Notes: a model not told the origin generated them from the sequence alone. A stretch of 64,000 nucleotides of DNA from Legionella quinlivanii (GCF_003265995.1 NZ_MVJN01000005.1:1-64000), one strand, 5' to 3'; positions 9,417 to 19,665 are shown, numbered from the stretch's first letter. Translations and numbers: made by a program.

Positions 9417-10589
9417 TTAGGCTGGCGATCTTAATCCCAATGATTGCCAACGATTTTCATGATCGATACGCAGCAGTAATGCAATGACCATACAATTTAC
9501 CACCATACTTGCGCCCCCATAACTCAGCAGGGGTAACGTCAAGCCCTTTGTCGGCAGTAACCCTGAATTCACACCCATATTAATAGCTGCCTGTAATCCC
9601 AGCCAAAAGGTTAAACCATAGGCAGCGTAAGCAGCAAAAAGCCTCTCCTGGCTATGCGCGGTATATCCAATTAATAAACCTCGACACACCAGTATACTAT
9701 ACAAAATCAATACTAGAAGCACACCCAGCAAACCTAATTCTTCTGCCAGTACAGCAAATAAGAAATCCGTATGCGCCTCAGGCAAATAGAATAATTTTTG
9801 AACGCTGTCGCCAAGTCCGGCTCCCATCCATCCGCCTCGCCCAAAAGCGATTAAAGACTGGGTCAACTGGTAACCGCTATTGTATTGATCCGCCCAGGGA
9901 TCAAGAAATGCGGTCAATCTGGCGACACGATAAGGAGACGAAATAGCCAGTAAAGCCAGAGCCGCCCCTACCACCAGTAGTAACCCGGCATAATAACGAA
10001 ATTTAACCCCAGCCAGAAATAACATCGCCATCACAGTTCCGGTTATGACCACTGTGGCACCAAAGTCAGGCTCCATTAGTAGTAAAACCGCGACCACACC
10101 CAAAATAATCATGGGTTTTATAAAGCCTAGAATCGATTGTCTGATCGACTGTTGCTGCCGTACCAGGTAGCCCGAAACATAAAAGATCATGGTCATTTTG
10201 GCGAGTTCGGATACCTGAATGCCAATAGGGCCAAATGCCAGCCAGCGCCGGCTGCCATTCACTGTCCGGCCAATGCCAGGAACCAAAACCACCAGCAGCA
10301 TCAAAAGGCAGACCAGCAAAAGCGGCATACTCAATTTTTCCCAGGAGCTGCTGTCAATGCGCATGATAACCAAAGCCACCATAAAACCCGCGAACAGATA
10401 ACAGAATTGGCGAATGAGAAAATGAAAAGGCTGATGATAATATTTGGTTGAAATCATAACGGCGCTTGAAGCAACCATCATCAGGCCAATGATAATCAAA
10501 CCCAATACCGCCCCCATAAGCCATCTGTCATAAAGGGCTAAAGGTTTATTCGTGGGTTTACCGCGTTGAGTATAATGCCTGGGTTGCAT
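9417..10589 (-). CDS. ftsW: Lipid II polymerase / division protein FtsW
   Basis: FtsW is the SEDS-family septal peptidoglycan glycosyltransferase, an inner membrane protein with about ten helices. The 390-aa product has the SEDS hallmarks: VNGSRRWLAFGPIGIQVSELAK, the central PWADQYNSGYQLTQSLIAFGRGG block with the catalytic Asp, EAHTDFLFAVLAEELG, and a C-terminal LPLLSYGGASMV. An upstream in-frame start at 10718 would only add residues read from murD in another frame. ATG 10589, 4 bases after the murD stop and preceded by AGAAGG, is the sensible start. Confidence 0.96.
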   Translation of the reverse strand: MQPRHYTQRGKPTNKPLALYDRWLMGAVLGLIIIGLMMVASSAVMISTKYYHQPFHFLIRQFCYLFAGFMVALVIMRIDSSSWEKLSMPLLLVCLLMLLVVLVPGIGRTVNGSRRWLAFGPIGIQVSELAKMTMIFYVSGYLVRQQQSIRQSILGFIKPMIILGVVAVLLLMEPDFGATVVITGTVMAMLFLAGVKFRYYAGLLLVVGAALALLAISSPYRVARLTAFLDPWADQYNSGYQLTQSLIAFGRGGWMGAGLGDSVQKLFYLPEAHTDFLFAVLAEELGLLGVLLVLILYSILVCRGLLIGYTAHSQERLFAAYAAYGLTFWLGLQAAINMGVNSGLLPTKGLTLPLLSYGGASMVVNCMVIALLLRIDHENRWQSLGLRSPA

Positions 10590-10593
10590 ATCG

Positions 10594-11934
10594 TTATAAC
10601 CTTCTGACTGCTTCGCTGAACACCTCGCCCCGATGATTAAAATCTTTAAACATATCCATACTCGCGCAGGCAGGAGAAAGCAGCACCACATCCCCCGGTT
10701 TAGCTTCGTCTCTGGCAAGTGCTACGGCATTATCAAGATTTGATGCTCTTAACACCGGAACGACTCCGGTCAACGCGGCTTCAATCTGGTCAGCATCTTT
10801 TCCAATTAATACAACCGAGCGCACGTATTCGCTCACAGGAGTACGCAATTCATTAAAATCAGCCCCTTTCCCCAAACCACCGGCTATCAGAACAATTCGC
10901 CCCTGCATGGCCCCGCCGATTCCTGATATTGCTGATATGGCCGCTCCAATGTTGGTTCCTTTCGAGTCATTAATCCAGTCGACCCCATCCAGCGCTCTCA
11001 CCCACTGGCAACGATGAGGAAGTCCAGCGAATCGGGTTAACACATCACGAATACTTTGTGTATCGATTCCTGCGGCGGTTGCTAAAGCACAGGCAGCGAG
11101 TGAATTTTGCCAATTATGCTTGCCCTTAATCAGGATATCGTTTACTGGAATGATGCAATTCTCTTCAAAGGCCAGACTGTTCATTTCTGCCTGGCGAATA
11201 ATTCCCCATTGTCCGGCTGTGGGCTGACTAAAGCCAAAGCTGATTGCCTTATGAACTGCCTCTTGCTCAATCGGTGTGGTTTGCCAGTCATCGCGATTAT
11301 ACACACAGAGTCCGGCATTCCTATAAACTCGCTGTTTGGAAAACCGATAAGCTTCGATGCTGTGGTGTCTGTCCAAATGATCGGGGGTGATGTTTAATAT
11401 GGTGGCCGCAACCGGAGACAAGCTGTAGATTAAATCAAGCTGGAAGCTTGAGAGTTCCAGAATCCAAAGATCATAGTGTTGTTTATCATCGAGTAAATCC
11501 AGAACAGGCAGGCCGATGTTACCTGCAACAGCCACAGACAAGCCCGCTTTTTTGGCCATCTCGCCAACCAGGGTGGTTACAGTGGACTTGCCGTTAGTGC
11601 CGGTAATTGCGACAACCGGAGCCTGGATTTCTCGCGCCAGACATTCGATATCACCAATTACCGGAATTTTTTTTTCAATCGCTTTTTGCAGAAAAGGCTC
11701 ATCCAGAGAAATGCCAGGGCTGGCAATGATTTCTTTTAACTGATCATATATTTCATCTGGAAACTGCCCCAGGAAAATATCAACTCCCGGAAAATCAGTT
11801 CTGAATTCGCTTAAACCAGCGGGTTCTGCGCGGGTATCAAATACCACAAAAGGTAAATTACGACGATGTAGATAGCCTGCTATTGAGCGCCCTGTTTTTC
11901 CAAGACCGGCAACCAGATACAATGATTGATTCAT
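10594..11934 (-). CDS. murD: UDP-N-acetylmuramoyl-L-alanine--D-glutamate ligase MurD
   Basis: MurD adds D-Glu to UDP-MurNAc-L-Ala. The 446-aa protein has the N-terminal GLGKTGRSIAGYL dinucleotide-like loop, P-loop VAITGTNGKSTVTTLV, NITPDHLDRH, WINDSKGTN and the C-terminal LSPACASMDMF motif. Neighbours are mraY upstream (7-bp gap) and ftsW downstream (4-bp gap). Confidence 0.98.
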   Translation of the reverse strand: MNQSLYLVAGLGKTGRSIAGYLHRRNLPFVVFDTRAEPAGLSEFRTDFPGVDIFLGQFPDEIYDQLKEIIASPGISLDEPFLQKAIEKKIPVIGDIECLAREIQAPVVAITGTNGKSTVTTLVGEMAKKAGLSVAVAGNIGLPVLDLLDDKQHYDLWILELSSFQLDLIYSLSPVAATILNITPDHLDRHHSIEAYRFSKQRVYRNAGLCVYNRDDWQTTPIEQEAVHKAISFGFSQPTAGQWGIIRQAEMNSLAFEENCIIPVNDILIKGKHNWQNSLAACALATAAGIDTQSIRDVLTRFAGLPHRCQWVRALDGVDWINDSKGTNIGAAISAISGIGGAMQGRIVLIAGGLGKGADFNELRTPVSEYVRSVVLIGKDADQIEAALTGVVPVLRASNLDNAVALARDEAKPGDVVLLSPACASMDMFKDFNHRGEVFSEAVRRL

Positions 11935-11941
11935 AATTTTC

Positions 11942-13027
11942 CTATCGTAACTTTAATGTAGCCAAACCACAAAGAACGAAGATTATTGTCATAATCCAGA
12001 AACGCACGATAACCTTAGGTTCCGACCAGCCTTTTAACTCAAAATGATGATGCAGAGGCGCCATACGGAACAAGCGTTTGCCACCGGTATATTTAAAATA
12101 ACCCACCTGTAAAATTACCGACATAGTTTCCAATACAAACAAGCCGCCCATGATCAGGAGAACCAGCTCTTGTCTAACCACTACTGCAACGGTTCCCAAG
12201 GCAGCGCCCAATGCCAATGAGCCGACATCGCCCATAAACACCTGAGCCGGATAGGTGTTGTACCAGAGAAAGCCAAGCCCTGCGCCCAAAACCGCTGAGC
12301 AGAAGATAGTCAGTTCGCCAGTGTCAGGTACAAAGGGGATAGACAGATAATGAGCATACACCGCATTGCTGCTGGCATAGGCAAATACACCAAGCGCTCC
12401 AGCAACCATTATAATAGGCACTATGGCCAGACCATCCAGTCCATCGGTCAGATTCACCGCATTACTGCTACCAACGATAACAAAATAAGCCAGTATCGGG
12501 AATAGCGGTCCCAGATTGACTATCAGATTTTTGAAGAAAGGGATAGTGAGCTGGGTATGCACCGGCAAGTTGGCATTGAGGTATAAATAAAGTACAGCCA
12601 GGATTGCGATTACGGATTGCCAGAAATATTTCCAACGCCCTGGCAAACCCCTGCTGTTTTTACGAACGACTTTACGATAATCGTCAATCCAGCCTACCGC
12701 ACCAAAGCCCAGTGTTACCAGCAGAACCAGCCACAAGGCGGGTTGATGTAAATCGCCCCATAATAAGCTGCTGGCCGTAATCCCCACAAGAATCAGTACG
12801 CCCCCCATAGTGGGAGTTCCTGCCTTTGACAAATGAGTTTGCGGACCGTCATTACGCACCACTTGCCCCATCTGCAAATTGCGAAGCCAGCGAATCATTA
12901 ATGGACCGCAAAACAGGCTTACTAAAAGAGCCGTGAGTGCCGCAAGAATTGAGCGAAAGGTCAAATATTGAAACACTCTGAACGCATGATACTGTCCCTG
13001 TATAAGCTGCGTTAACCAGTAAAGCAT
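11942..13027 (-). CDS. mraY: Phospho-N-acetylmuramoyl-pentapeptide-transferase MraY
   Basis: MraY transfers phospho-MurNAc-pentapeptide to undecaprenyl phosphate, making lipid I at the inner membrane. The 361-aa, roughly ten-helix protein has the family motifs GGVLILVGI after [22 protein letters not shown] with the Asp pair, [21 protein letters not shown] and [11 protein letters not shown]. It would be transcribed from murF, but a 304-bp gap with an inserted repeat element separates the two. Confidence 0.98.
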   Translation of the reverse strand: MLYWLTQLIQGQYHAFRVFQYLTFRSILAALTALLVSLFCGPLMIRWLRNLQMGQVVRNDGPQTHLSKAGTPTMGGVLILVGITASSLLWGDLHQPALWLVLLVTLGFGAVGWIDDYRKVVRKNSRGLPGRWKYFWQSVIAILAVLYLYLNANLPVHTQLTIPFFKNLIVNLGPLFPILAYFVIVGSSNAVNLTDGLDGLAIVPIIMVAGALGVFAYASSNAVYAHYLSIPFVPDTGELTIFCSAVLGAGLGFLWYNTYPAQVFMGDVGSLALGAALGTVAVVVRQELVLLIMGGLFVLETMSVILQVGYFKYTGGKRLFRMAPLHHHFELKGWSEPKVIVRFWIMTIIFVLCGLATLKLR

Positions 13028-13164
13028 GTTGGGAATTCCTCAAAAATAATTAATATTTAAATACTTTTTCTGCCAGTTGTTTTTTTCCAGCAAAATACAA
13101 ACGCAAAACCGGGCAAGAATACCACAAACCAGGCTTCAATTTGTAGCCCACCTTGAGACAAGCG

Positions 13165-13311
13165 TATTGCCATTAAGTTAAGATCAATTTTCTATTAACC
13201 TGTCGTCCCCGCGAAGGCGGGGATCCATCTCTGAGCTTGCTATAATGGCAACTGAGGAATGGATTCCCGCCTTCGCGGGAATGACAAAGCCTTCTCAACT
13301 TAGTGGCAGTG
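13165..13311. repeat. MITE-like palindromic element, copy 1
   Basis: A 147-bp element fills most of the 304-bp murF-mraY gap. Its ends (TATTGCCATTAAGTTAAG and CTCAACTTAGTGGCAGTG) are degenerate forms of the 18-bp terminal repeats of copy 3. Inside, CCCCGCGAAGGCGGGG and CCCGCCTTCGCGGG arms face each other around a GCTATAATGGC centre. Same orientation as copy 4, opposite to copies 2 and 3. No direct repeats are seen at its flanks. The rest of the gap (13028-13164) shows no gene. Confidence 0.85.
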
Positions 13312-13331
13312 TCCGCAGGGCGGGTTCCACA

Positions 13332-14654
13332 TCAAGCCACTAACTGGTGAACAATATTTTCCATCGCAGCCGATCGAGAGCCCTTTACCAATACTGTCGT
13401 GCTGCTGTCCAATTGCGGCAGTAAATCCTGGGCCAGGGCGTCCTGACTGGTGTAATGTCTGGCAGCCTGACCAAATGCCTTGCTGGTGAATTCGCTTTGC
13501 CGGCCACAGGTCAGGAGTAAATCGATGCCGTGAGACAGAGCGGCCTGACCAATTTCTTCATGATGTTTTTGTGTCCAGGCACCCAGTTCACCCATATCAC
13601 CCAAAACTAAAATACGCTTGCCCTGCCGCTTCGACAGCACATCGACAGCCGTTAATACTGAGCGAAGATTAGCATTGTAGGTATCATCAATGACTATGGA
13701 ATTATTTTTACCGGCCAAATAAGTCATCCTGCCTTTTACACCCGAAAAGGTATTGAGACCATTGGCAATATCTACAGAACTAATACCGGCAGCATAAGTA
13801 CAACTTGAGGCTGCCAGCGCATTACGAATAGAATGCTCTCCAGGAACCTGAAGATGAATTTTCTCACTTCCATTAGGTAGTATCAGGGTAAATGAGGCAC
13901 ATCCTTTATCATCATAAGTAATGTCCCGGGCATGAACATCGCCAGTGTGCAATCCAAAACGCAGGACTTTTCTGTCGGTAAATAGTCCATCCCAGAAATG
14001 GGCATAATGATCATCCTGATTAACAACAGCAGTGCCATTTTCGGACAAGCCCTCGTAAATTTCTCCCTTGGCACGAGCTACTCCATCAATAGAGCCAAAG
14101 CCTTCGATATGTGCCGGAGCAATGTTGTTAATCAAAGCGATTTGCGGTTTGACTATGGCAACCGTATGAGCAATCTCTCCCGGATGATTCGCTCCCAGTT
14201 CAAATACTGCATAGCGATGTGCTTTGCTTAACTGCAGGACACTGAGTGGTGCGCCAATATGGTTATTCAGATTGCCAAAGGTTGCATGGGAGGGCTTGGG
14301 TAAAATCGATGCAATCATTTCCTTGACGGTTGTTTTACCATTGCTTCCTGTCAGGGCAATCACCGGACAATCAATACTCTGGCGGTGGGCTTTGGCCAGT
14401 TCAGTCATTGCCGTTAGAGAATTGTCCACCAGAATCTGGGGTATATTCGCCTTTGGGTGCTTTTGCTCACAAATAACAGCCGCAGCGCCATTCGCCTGGG
14501 CGTCCAGAATAAATTCATAACCATTAAGGCGTTCACCCTGTAACGCGACAAATAAATCGCCCTTTTTTACCTGCCGGCTATCAATCACAATCCGCTGAAT
14601 TTCACCTGCGAATTCAGGGCATCCCAGTATCTTTGTAATTTCTTCTAATTTCAT
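13332..14654 (-). CDS. murF: UDP-N-acetylmuramoyl-tripeptide--D-alanyl-D-alanine ligase MurF
   Basis: MurF adds the D-Ala-D-Ala made by Ddl to the UDP-MurNAc tripeptide. The 440-aa product has the N-terminal IVIDSRQVKKGDLFVALQGE block shared with MurE, the P-loop ALTGSNGKTTVKEMI, NNHIGAPLSVL, a carbamylated-Lys region near GRMTYL, and VIDDTYNANLRSV, a MurF signature. The first peptidoglycan gene downstream of zipA here; murE is not adjacent. Confidence 0.97.
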   Translation of the reverse strand: MKLEEITKILGCPEFAGEIQRIVIDSRQVKKGDLFVALQGERLNGYEFILDAQANGAAAVICEQKHPKANIPQILVDNSLTAMTELAKAHRQSIDCPVIALTGSNGKTTVKEMIASILPKPSHATFGNLNNHIGAPLSVLQLSKAHRYAVFELGANHPGEIAHTVAIVKPQIALINNIAPAHIEGFGSIDGVARAKGEIYEGLSENGTAVVNQDDHYAHFWDGLFTDRKVLRFGLHTGDVHARDITYDDKGCASFTLILPNGSEKIHLQVPGEHSIRNALAASSCTYAAGISSVDIANGLNTFSGVKGRMTYLAGKNNSIVIDDTYNANLRSVLTAVDVLSKRQGKRILVLGDMGELGAWTQKHHEEIGQAALSHGIDLLLTCGRQSEFTSKAFGQAARHYTSQDALAQDLLPQLDSSTTVLVKGSRSAAMENIVHQLVA

Positions 14655-14713
14655 GAACTCTCGTCCTTCCGGAATTGCTTCATTTGGGTTTTAAATTCTG
14701 CTCAGTTCAAAAG

Positions 14714-15466
14714 CTAGTGGGCAAGTTCAATCAAATCTCGTTCCTCTTCCGGAATATTAAGCATCTGATAATACCTTGCCATACCTTCTTCGTTTAAAAC
14801 TCGCTGCTGATCATCCAGTAAACGCGCATCCAGGCCCTCACTTAATAATCTCGCAGTTTCAAACATGGCTCTGATTCGTTCGGCATCCACCTCTGGTTCG
14901 CCGGAAGTCTGCATAAAGAGGCACAGGCCTTTTACGCTGAACGCACCGATATTCTGCAAATCAAATACCCCTGTTGCGGTTGCCGCAGCCAGACTGCAAA
15001 GAACAGCTCCCTGACCATTGGCTTGCTGATGGCGGTGAAATAACTGACCTTCTCCAAAACGCAGACCCGCAGCCAGCACTGTCTGTAACAGCTCATAGCC
15101 AGCCAGCTGGCGATTTTCCTTGGCCTGTAAAAACAACATGATCATTTTTCCAGGTTTAACCCTCGGTTGTTTTTTCTCTTCTACGACCGCTCTTACCACG
15201 GGTGTTTTGACTTCACGAACTGGATGCTTTCTGACTTCGGGCTCCTCTTTCACTTCAGAAGAAGCGGTATTGTCCTGAGTCAATTTGCGTACAGCGATAA
15301 TGTCATCAAATGAACGGTTCTCCGCAGCGGTTCCCAGTGTGGGTTTCGCTTGCTGATTCACCGCCGTACTGAAACTTTGCCGCCTGGCTTTCATTAATCG
15401 CCCGATTGCGATTACCACCCCAATGAGTAACACCACATTGAGAATCAGACTCCAGTTTGCCTGCAT
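14714..15466 (-). CDS. zipA: Cell division protein ZipA
   Basis: ZipA anchors FtsZ to the inner membrane. The 250-aa protein has an N-terminal membrane helix (about residues 5-22, WSLILNVVLLIGVVIAIG), a charged variable linker, and a C-terminal FtsZ-binding domain of about 140 residues (MIMLFLQAKENRQLAGYELLQTVLAAGLRFGEGQLFHRH onward). It sits between smc and murF; the smc-zipA pair is common, but the usual ligA partner is missing. Confidence 0.93.
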   Translation of the reverse strand: MQANWSLILNVVLLIGVVIAIGRLMKARRQSFSTAVNQQAKPTLGTAAENRSFDDIIAVRKLTQDNTASSEVKEEPEVRKHPVREVKTPVVRAVVEEKKQPRVKPGKMIMLFLQAKENRQLAGYELLQTVLAAGLRFGEGQLFHRHQQANGQGAVLCSLAAATATGVFDLQNIGAFSVKGLCLFMQTSGEPEVDAERIRAMFETARLLSEGLDARLLDDQQRVLNEEGMARYYQMLNIPEEERDLIELAH

Positions 15467-15532
15467 GTTTGACTCCTATTAATTAGTCTTCAAGGTTTTA
15501 ACTCACCTTCCCAGACATTTGATTTTTATAAA

Positions 15533-18500
15533 TTATGATTCGGTCATTACTAAAGCTTGCTCAACATCGACAGTGACCACTCGCGATACACCGGGTTCCC
15601 TCATAGTGACACCAATTAAGTGATCCGCCAACTCCATTGCGATCTTATTGTGAGTAATAAACAGGAATTGCACGAATTGTGACATTTCTTTAACCAAAGC
15701 ACAAAATCTTCCGACATTCACATCATCAAGCGGCGCATCCACTTCGTCCAACATACAAAACGGTGAAGGATTTAATTGAAATATGGCAAATACCAGAGCA
15801 ACAGCTGTCATAGCCTTTTCACCGCCTGATAGCAGATGAATCGTACTATTGCGCTTGCCCGGGGGCTGAGCCATTACCATGATTCCCGCTTCCAGAAGAT
15901 TATCACAGGTTAATTCAAGAAAGGCTCGCCCTCCACCAAAAAGGCGTGGGAAAAGACTTTGAAAACGCGAATTCACCTCATCAAAGGTAATTTGTAAACG
16001 CTGCCGCGTTTCTTTATCCATTTTTTCAATAGCCACCTCAAGCGTCGACAGCGCCTCTGTTAAATCGTTGTGCTGTTCATCAAGATACAATTTACGCTGA
16101 GCTTCCGTTTCGTATTCTTCGATAGCGGCAAGATTGATTGCCCCAAGCCGGCCAATTTTGTCAACAATTTCCTGTAACTGCTGTTCGCATAATGCCCAAG
16201 TACTTTCCTCAGGAATTTCATTTAGAATGTCCTGAGGATTTACATTCAATTCATTAAGATTTTCCAGAACAGTATCAATCCGAACAGTCAAGGTCTGCAG
16301 CTGTAATTGTTCCTGCTGCGTTTTATCCTGCAGGGTTTTGGCGGCAGATTCCTCTGCTTTGTAAAGTGATTCCTGATGAGACAAACTTTGGTTTAAACTG
16401 TCAATTGCCTCCCTGTACTGGCAAAGCACATCTTCCAGCTCCTGATGCTGAGCCAGTTTGTCATCCAGTGAATTGGTCCTGCTGCTATCAGGTGTTTCAA
16501 GCTCAAATAAACGCTGTGCGATTTTTTCCAGACGTTCCCCAATAGTTTGCTGCCTGACTTCCTCTCGCTGAATGTTGGCACTCAGCTGCTTATTAATCAG
16601 TGCTTCTCTCTCTCGCTGCAATTCTATCTGATGGATGCGGCTGCGGCAGTCGTCCAGGGACTGACGGCGCGCCTTGCTATGCTCATCCCAGATCTGCTTT
16701 TCAGCATTAAAACGAATCTGTTCCTGCTCATAACGCTGCAATTCCTGTTGGGTGAGGCTGAGTTTGATTTGAACGTCTTCTTTTTCCAGATTTAGCTCTT
16801 CGAGCTGCTGATACAGCTCATGCGTCTCATCATCAAAACGGTGGCGCATTTGTTTCTGATGCGCAATCTGTCGTTCCAGTGCGTCTATTTCCGCTTTCAG
16901 CTGTCTTTGCTGATCCTGCCTCTGTCGACGATTATCCTGCCAGTTCTCAAGCTCGAACTCTTTATTCTGAATTTGTTCGCGAACTTCCTCTAATTGACCC
17001 TGAAGCACCTTCAATACCGCTTCGCATTCGGCCAGTTTTTCACGGCAGTGATTTAATTGCTGCTGCTTGACCAGCAAGCTCTCACCGGATTGCTCTTGCG
17101 GCAAAATGACCTGTAGCCAAGCTTGCGCCATCCAGATTCCTTGCGGAGTAATCACAGACTCTTCAGGCTTGAGTCTCGGCAGCCACGCACGCGCCTGCTC
17201 CAAATCTTCGGCAGCATAAATTCGACCAAGATAAACCGCGGATTCAGGAATCAGTCCCTGAATTTTATCGGCAAGGCAGGGAATGTCCTGTTTAACCTGT
17301 GCAGTGTGCGCCGCGGTGGTGAAGGTTCCCCCGGTAATCTGCTGTTCGCTGAGCGCCGGCATTAATTCGCTGATATCGTCCACAACGACTGCATGCATAC
17401 CCAGTCCCAGGATTAACTCAATCGCATATTCCCAGCCTTTTTCCACCTGCATTTTTTCAATAAGACGGGGCCTGGCTGACCAGGGTTGTGGGATTGTATG
17501 CTGCTGGTTAACGCGATTGTGGAGGGCAGCGCTTAGACTGGCCTGCTCTACATTTAACTGATGTGAGCGGCTTTGTTGCTGACGAAGACTGCTTTCAGTT
17601 TCATTCGCCAGACGCTTCAATGCCTGGATATCGGCCATAAGAAGCTGGCTCTGTGTTTCAGCCTGTTCAGATTGTTCTGCTGTTTGAGACAAGGCATCCT
17701 GCAACCCATTGAATTGCTCCAAAAGCCCGTCTACGGGGGTGAGTTGCTGCTTCTCAATAGTAATTTTTTCCAGCCTGATTTGACATTCATGCGTTCGCTG
17801 CTGAATATGCTGCAGGCGTAGTTGCTCAAGCTGGCTGTCACGTGCAAGTTTGTTTAAATGGGTGCTTACTTCACCGGCGGTATTCTGCCAGGCGGCAAAT
17901 TCTTCCTGCAGCGATTGATAAGCCTGGGTACACTCATCCAGCTCATCGCGCAAGCTATCCAGTCTGACGTCCAGTTCTTTCTGATTAAGCTCACTGGATG
18001 CCAGGGTTTCAGCATCCAGTTGCAATTGCTCGCAAACCGTCTGCCAGTCATTCTGTAATTGCTGTTGATCGCTCTGCAGACGTTGTTTTTCGCGATGCTG
18101 CTGTTCACGACTTTCTTCCAGGCGGGCTATTTCCGTAGCCAGCTGATAAAATTGCTCCTGCAGCAACTGAAATTGCTGGTTCTTCTGATACAGACTCTCA
18201 CGCATTTCCGTACATACCCGATAGGCAGTCGTAGATTGCGTTTGATGTTGTTCATGGCTAATGAGCAACTGGGCGAGATTTTTACGGGTTTGTTCCTGTT
18301 CCTTGATTAAGGCATCCCATTTTAAAGCCAGGATTTCGGCTTTGCATCGCTTTTCCTGCTCCACTAACTCCTGATAACGCGCGGCGGTTTTAGCCTGACG
18401 TTCGAGACGCTGCAATTGCTTGCCCAACTCTTCCCGGACATCAGCGACGCGTAAGAGATTTTCGCGGGTATGACCGATTCTTAGCACAGTTTCCCGCCGT

Positions 18501-19027
18501 CTTTCCTTGTATTTGGAAATCCCCGCGGCCTCTTCCAGAAAGGCGCGTAACTCCTCAGGTCTGGCTTCAATAATTTTGGAAATAGTTCCCTGGCCAATGA
18601 TTGAGTAACCGCGGGCGCCCGCACCGGTTCCCAAAAAAATATCGGTAATATCGCGGCGGCGACAGCGGGTTCCGTTTAAAAAATAGGAGGAATCGCCGTC
18701 GCGGGTGATTAGGCGCTTGACTGAAATTTCCTGATAACTGGCGTATTGACCCGTTAAACGGCCCATGCTGTTATCAAATACCAGTTCAACCGAAGCCTGG
18801 CCCACTGCTTTTCGGGTTGATGAGCCATTGAATATGACATCGGTCATTGATTCACCGCGCAGGTTTTTTGCAGCGCTTTCACCCATTACCCAACGCACCG
18901 CATCGATGACATTGGATTTTCCGCAACCATTGGGCCCGACGACAGCGACAAGCTGACTTGGGAATGGAATTACGGTTGGATCTACGAAAGATTTGAAACC
19001 TGCCAGTTTTAATTGTTTAAGCTGCAT
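15533..19027 (-). CDS. smc: Chromosome segregation protein SMC
   Basis: SMC is the condensin ATPase that compacts and segregates the chromosome. At 1164 aa it has the full plan: N-terminal Walker A VGPNGCGKSNVIDAVRWVMG, a long Gln- and Glu-rich coiled coil, a hinge at roughly residues 495-650, a second coiled coil, and the C-terminal head with the LLSGGEKAMTAVALVFA signature and the CMLDEVDAPLDD Walker B. No strong ribosome binding site precedes the ATG. The gene is divergent from the DUF427 gene. Confidence 0.97.
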   Translation of the reverse strand: MQLKQLKLAGFKSFVDPTVIPFPSQLVAVVGPNGCGKSNVIDAVRWVMGESAAKNLRGESMTDVIFNGSSTRKAVGQASVELVFDNSMGRLTGQYASYQEISVKRLITRDGDSSYFLNGTRCRRRDITDIFLGTGAGARGYSIIGQGTISKIIEARPEELRAFLEEAAGISKYKERRRETVLRIGHTRENLLRVADVREELGKQLQRLERQAKTAARYQELVEQEKRCKAEILALKWDALIKEQEQTRKNLAQLLISHEQHQTQSTTAYRVCTEMRESLYQKNQQFQLLQEQFYQLATEIARLEESREQQHREKQRLQSDQQQLQNDWQTVCEQLQLDAETLASSELNQKELDVRLDSLRDELDECTQAYQSLQEEFAAWQNTAGEVSTHLNKLARDSQLEQLRLQHIQQRTHECQIRLEKITIEKQQLTPVDGLLEQFNGLQDALSQTAEQSEQAETQSQLLMADIQALKRLANETESSLRQQQSRSHQLNVEQASLSAALHNRVNQQHTIPQPWSARPRLIEKMQVEKGWEYAIELILGLGMHAVVVDDISELMPALSEQQITGGTFTTAAHTAQVKQDIPCLADKIQGLIPESAVYLGRIYAAEDLEQARAWLPRLKPEESVITPQGIWMAQAWLQVILPQEQSGESLLVKQQQLNHCREKLAECEAVLKVLQGQLEEVREQIQNKEFELENWQDNRRQRQDQQRQLKAEIDALERQIAHQKQMRHRFDDETHELYQQLEELNLEKEDVQIKLSLTQQELQRYEQEQIRFNAEKQIWDEHSKARRQSLDDCRSRIHQIELQREREALINKQLSANIQREEVRQQTIGERLEKIAQRLFELETPDSSRTNSLDDKLAQHQELEDVLCQYREAIDSLNQSLSHQESLYKAEESAAKTLQDKTQQEQLQLQTLTVRIDTVLENLNELNVNPQDILNEIPEESTWALCEQQLQEIVDKIGRLGAINLAAIEEYETEAQRKLYLDEQHNDLTEALSTLEVAIEKMDKETRQRLQITFDEVNSRFQSLFPRLFGGGRAFLELTCDNLLEAGIMVMAQPPGKRNSTIHLLSGGEKAMTAVALVFAIFQLNPSPFCMLDEVDAPLDDVNVGRFCALVKEMSQFVQFLFITHNKIAMELADHLIGVTMREPGVSRVVTVDVEQALVMTES

Positions 19028-19349
19028 GGGATGAAGGGCAATCGATTATTGAAAAATTGTACCTTAATATCTCCAATGAAGAGAAGGTTTTGGCTGCATT
19101 ATTTTCCCGGCAGACAATGTTATTTCAGCACGGCGTTGTTGCGTAAATAGGACATGCAACAACCTGTTATCTTTGCGAACAAACAACACTATTTTTTTAA
19201 GATAGGCAATATCCAGTCACAAACTGGATTCAAAGTGCCAGGACTATGTCGTGTGATAGGCTATACTTGAGAAACAAGCAGCCATTTTTCTGACAGCCAG
19301 CTTCCTTGGCAGGCTGCAAGCGCCTGAAACTGCCAGAGAGGGTAAGAAA
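19028..19349. other. Divergent intergenic region between smc and the DUF427 gene
   Basis: No gene is seen in this 322-bp gap. TATACT at 19262-19267 is a possible -10 for the plus-strand operon, but no good -35 lies 16-18 bp upstream. A short palindrome around 19290-19310 (GCCAGCTTCCTTGGC) lies in the leader. Confidence 0.4.
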
Positions 19350-19634
19350 ATGACCAAGGCAATATGGAATGGCACAATAATTGCTGAAAGTAATCAGTGT
19401 GAGCGTTTGGAAGGAAATTTCTACTTTCCTTTAGATTCAGTACATCAGGAATTTCTAACAGGCAGTTCCCATACTTCAACATGTCCCTGGAAGGGAATTG
19501 CTCATTACTATGATGTTACGGTAGATGGCAAAACAAACCCGGCAGCGGCCTGGTATTATCCGGAGCCAAAAGAGGCAGCCAACAGGATAAAAAATTATAT
19601 CGCTTTCTGGAAAGGCGTAAGCATTATCGATTAA
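19350..19634 (+). CDS. DUF427 domain-containing protein
   Basis: This 94-aa protein matches the small DUF427 family (Pfam NTP_transf_9), whose function is poorly defined. Typical features are the AIWNGTIIAES start, an EGNFYFPLDSV segment, SSHTSTCPWKGIAHYYDV with a conserved Cys-Pro-Trp-Lys-Gly, and an AAWYYPEPKEAA block near the C-terminus. GAGAGGG about 8 bases before the ATG is a good ribosome binding site. egtB begins 31 bp downstream on the same strand, so it is probably the first gene of the ergothioneine operon. Any role in ergothioneine metabolism is inference from position. Confidence 0.88.
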   Translation: MTKAIWNGTIIAESNQCERLEGNFYFPLDSVHQEFLTGSSHTSTCPWKGIAHYYDVTVDGKTNPAAAWYYPEPKEAANRIKNYIAFWKGVSIID

Positions 19635-19665
19635 TGAGTGATATCCTCCCTAGAAGGATTTGAAA

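Noticed and set aside
10590-10718. N-terminal extension of FtsW by 43 residues
   Set aside because: The extra residues come from the murD coding region in another frame and are unlike FtsW; ATG 10589 has a good ribosome binding site.
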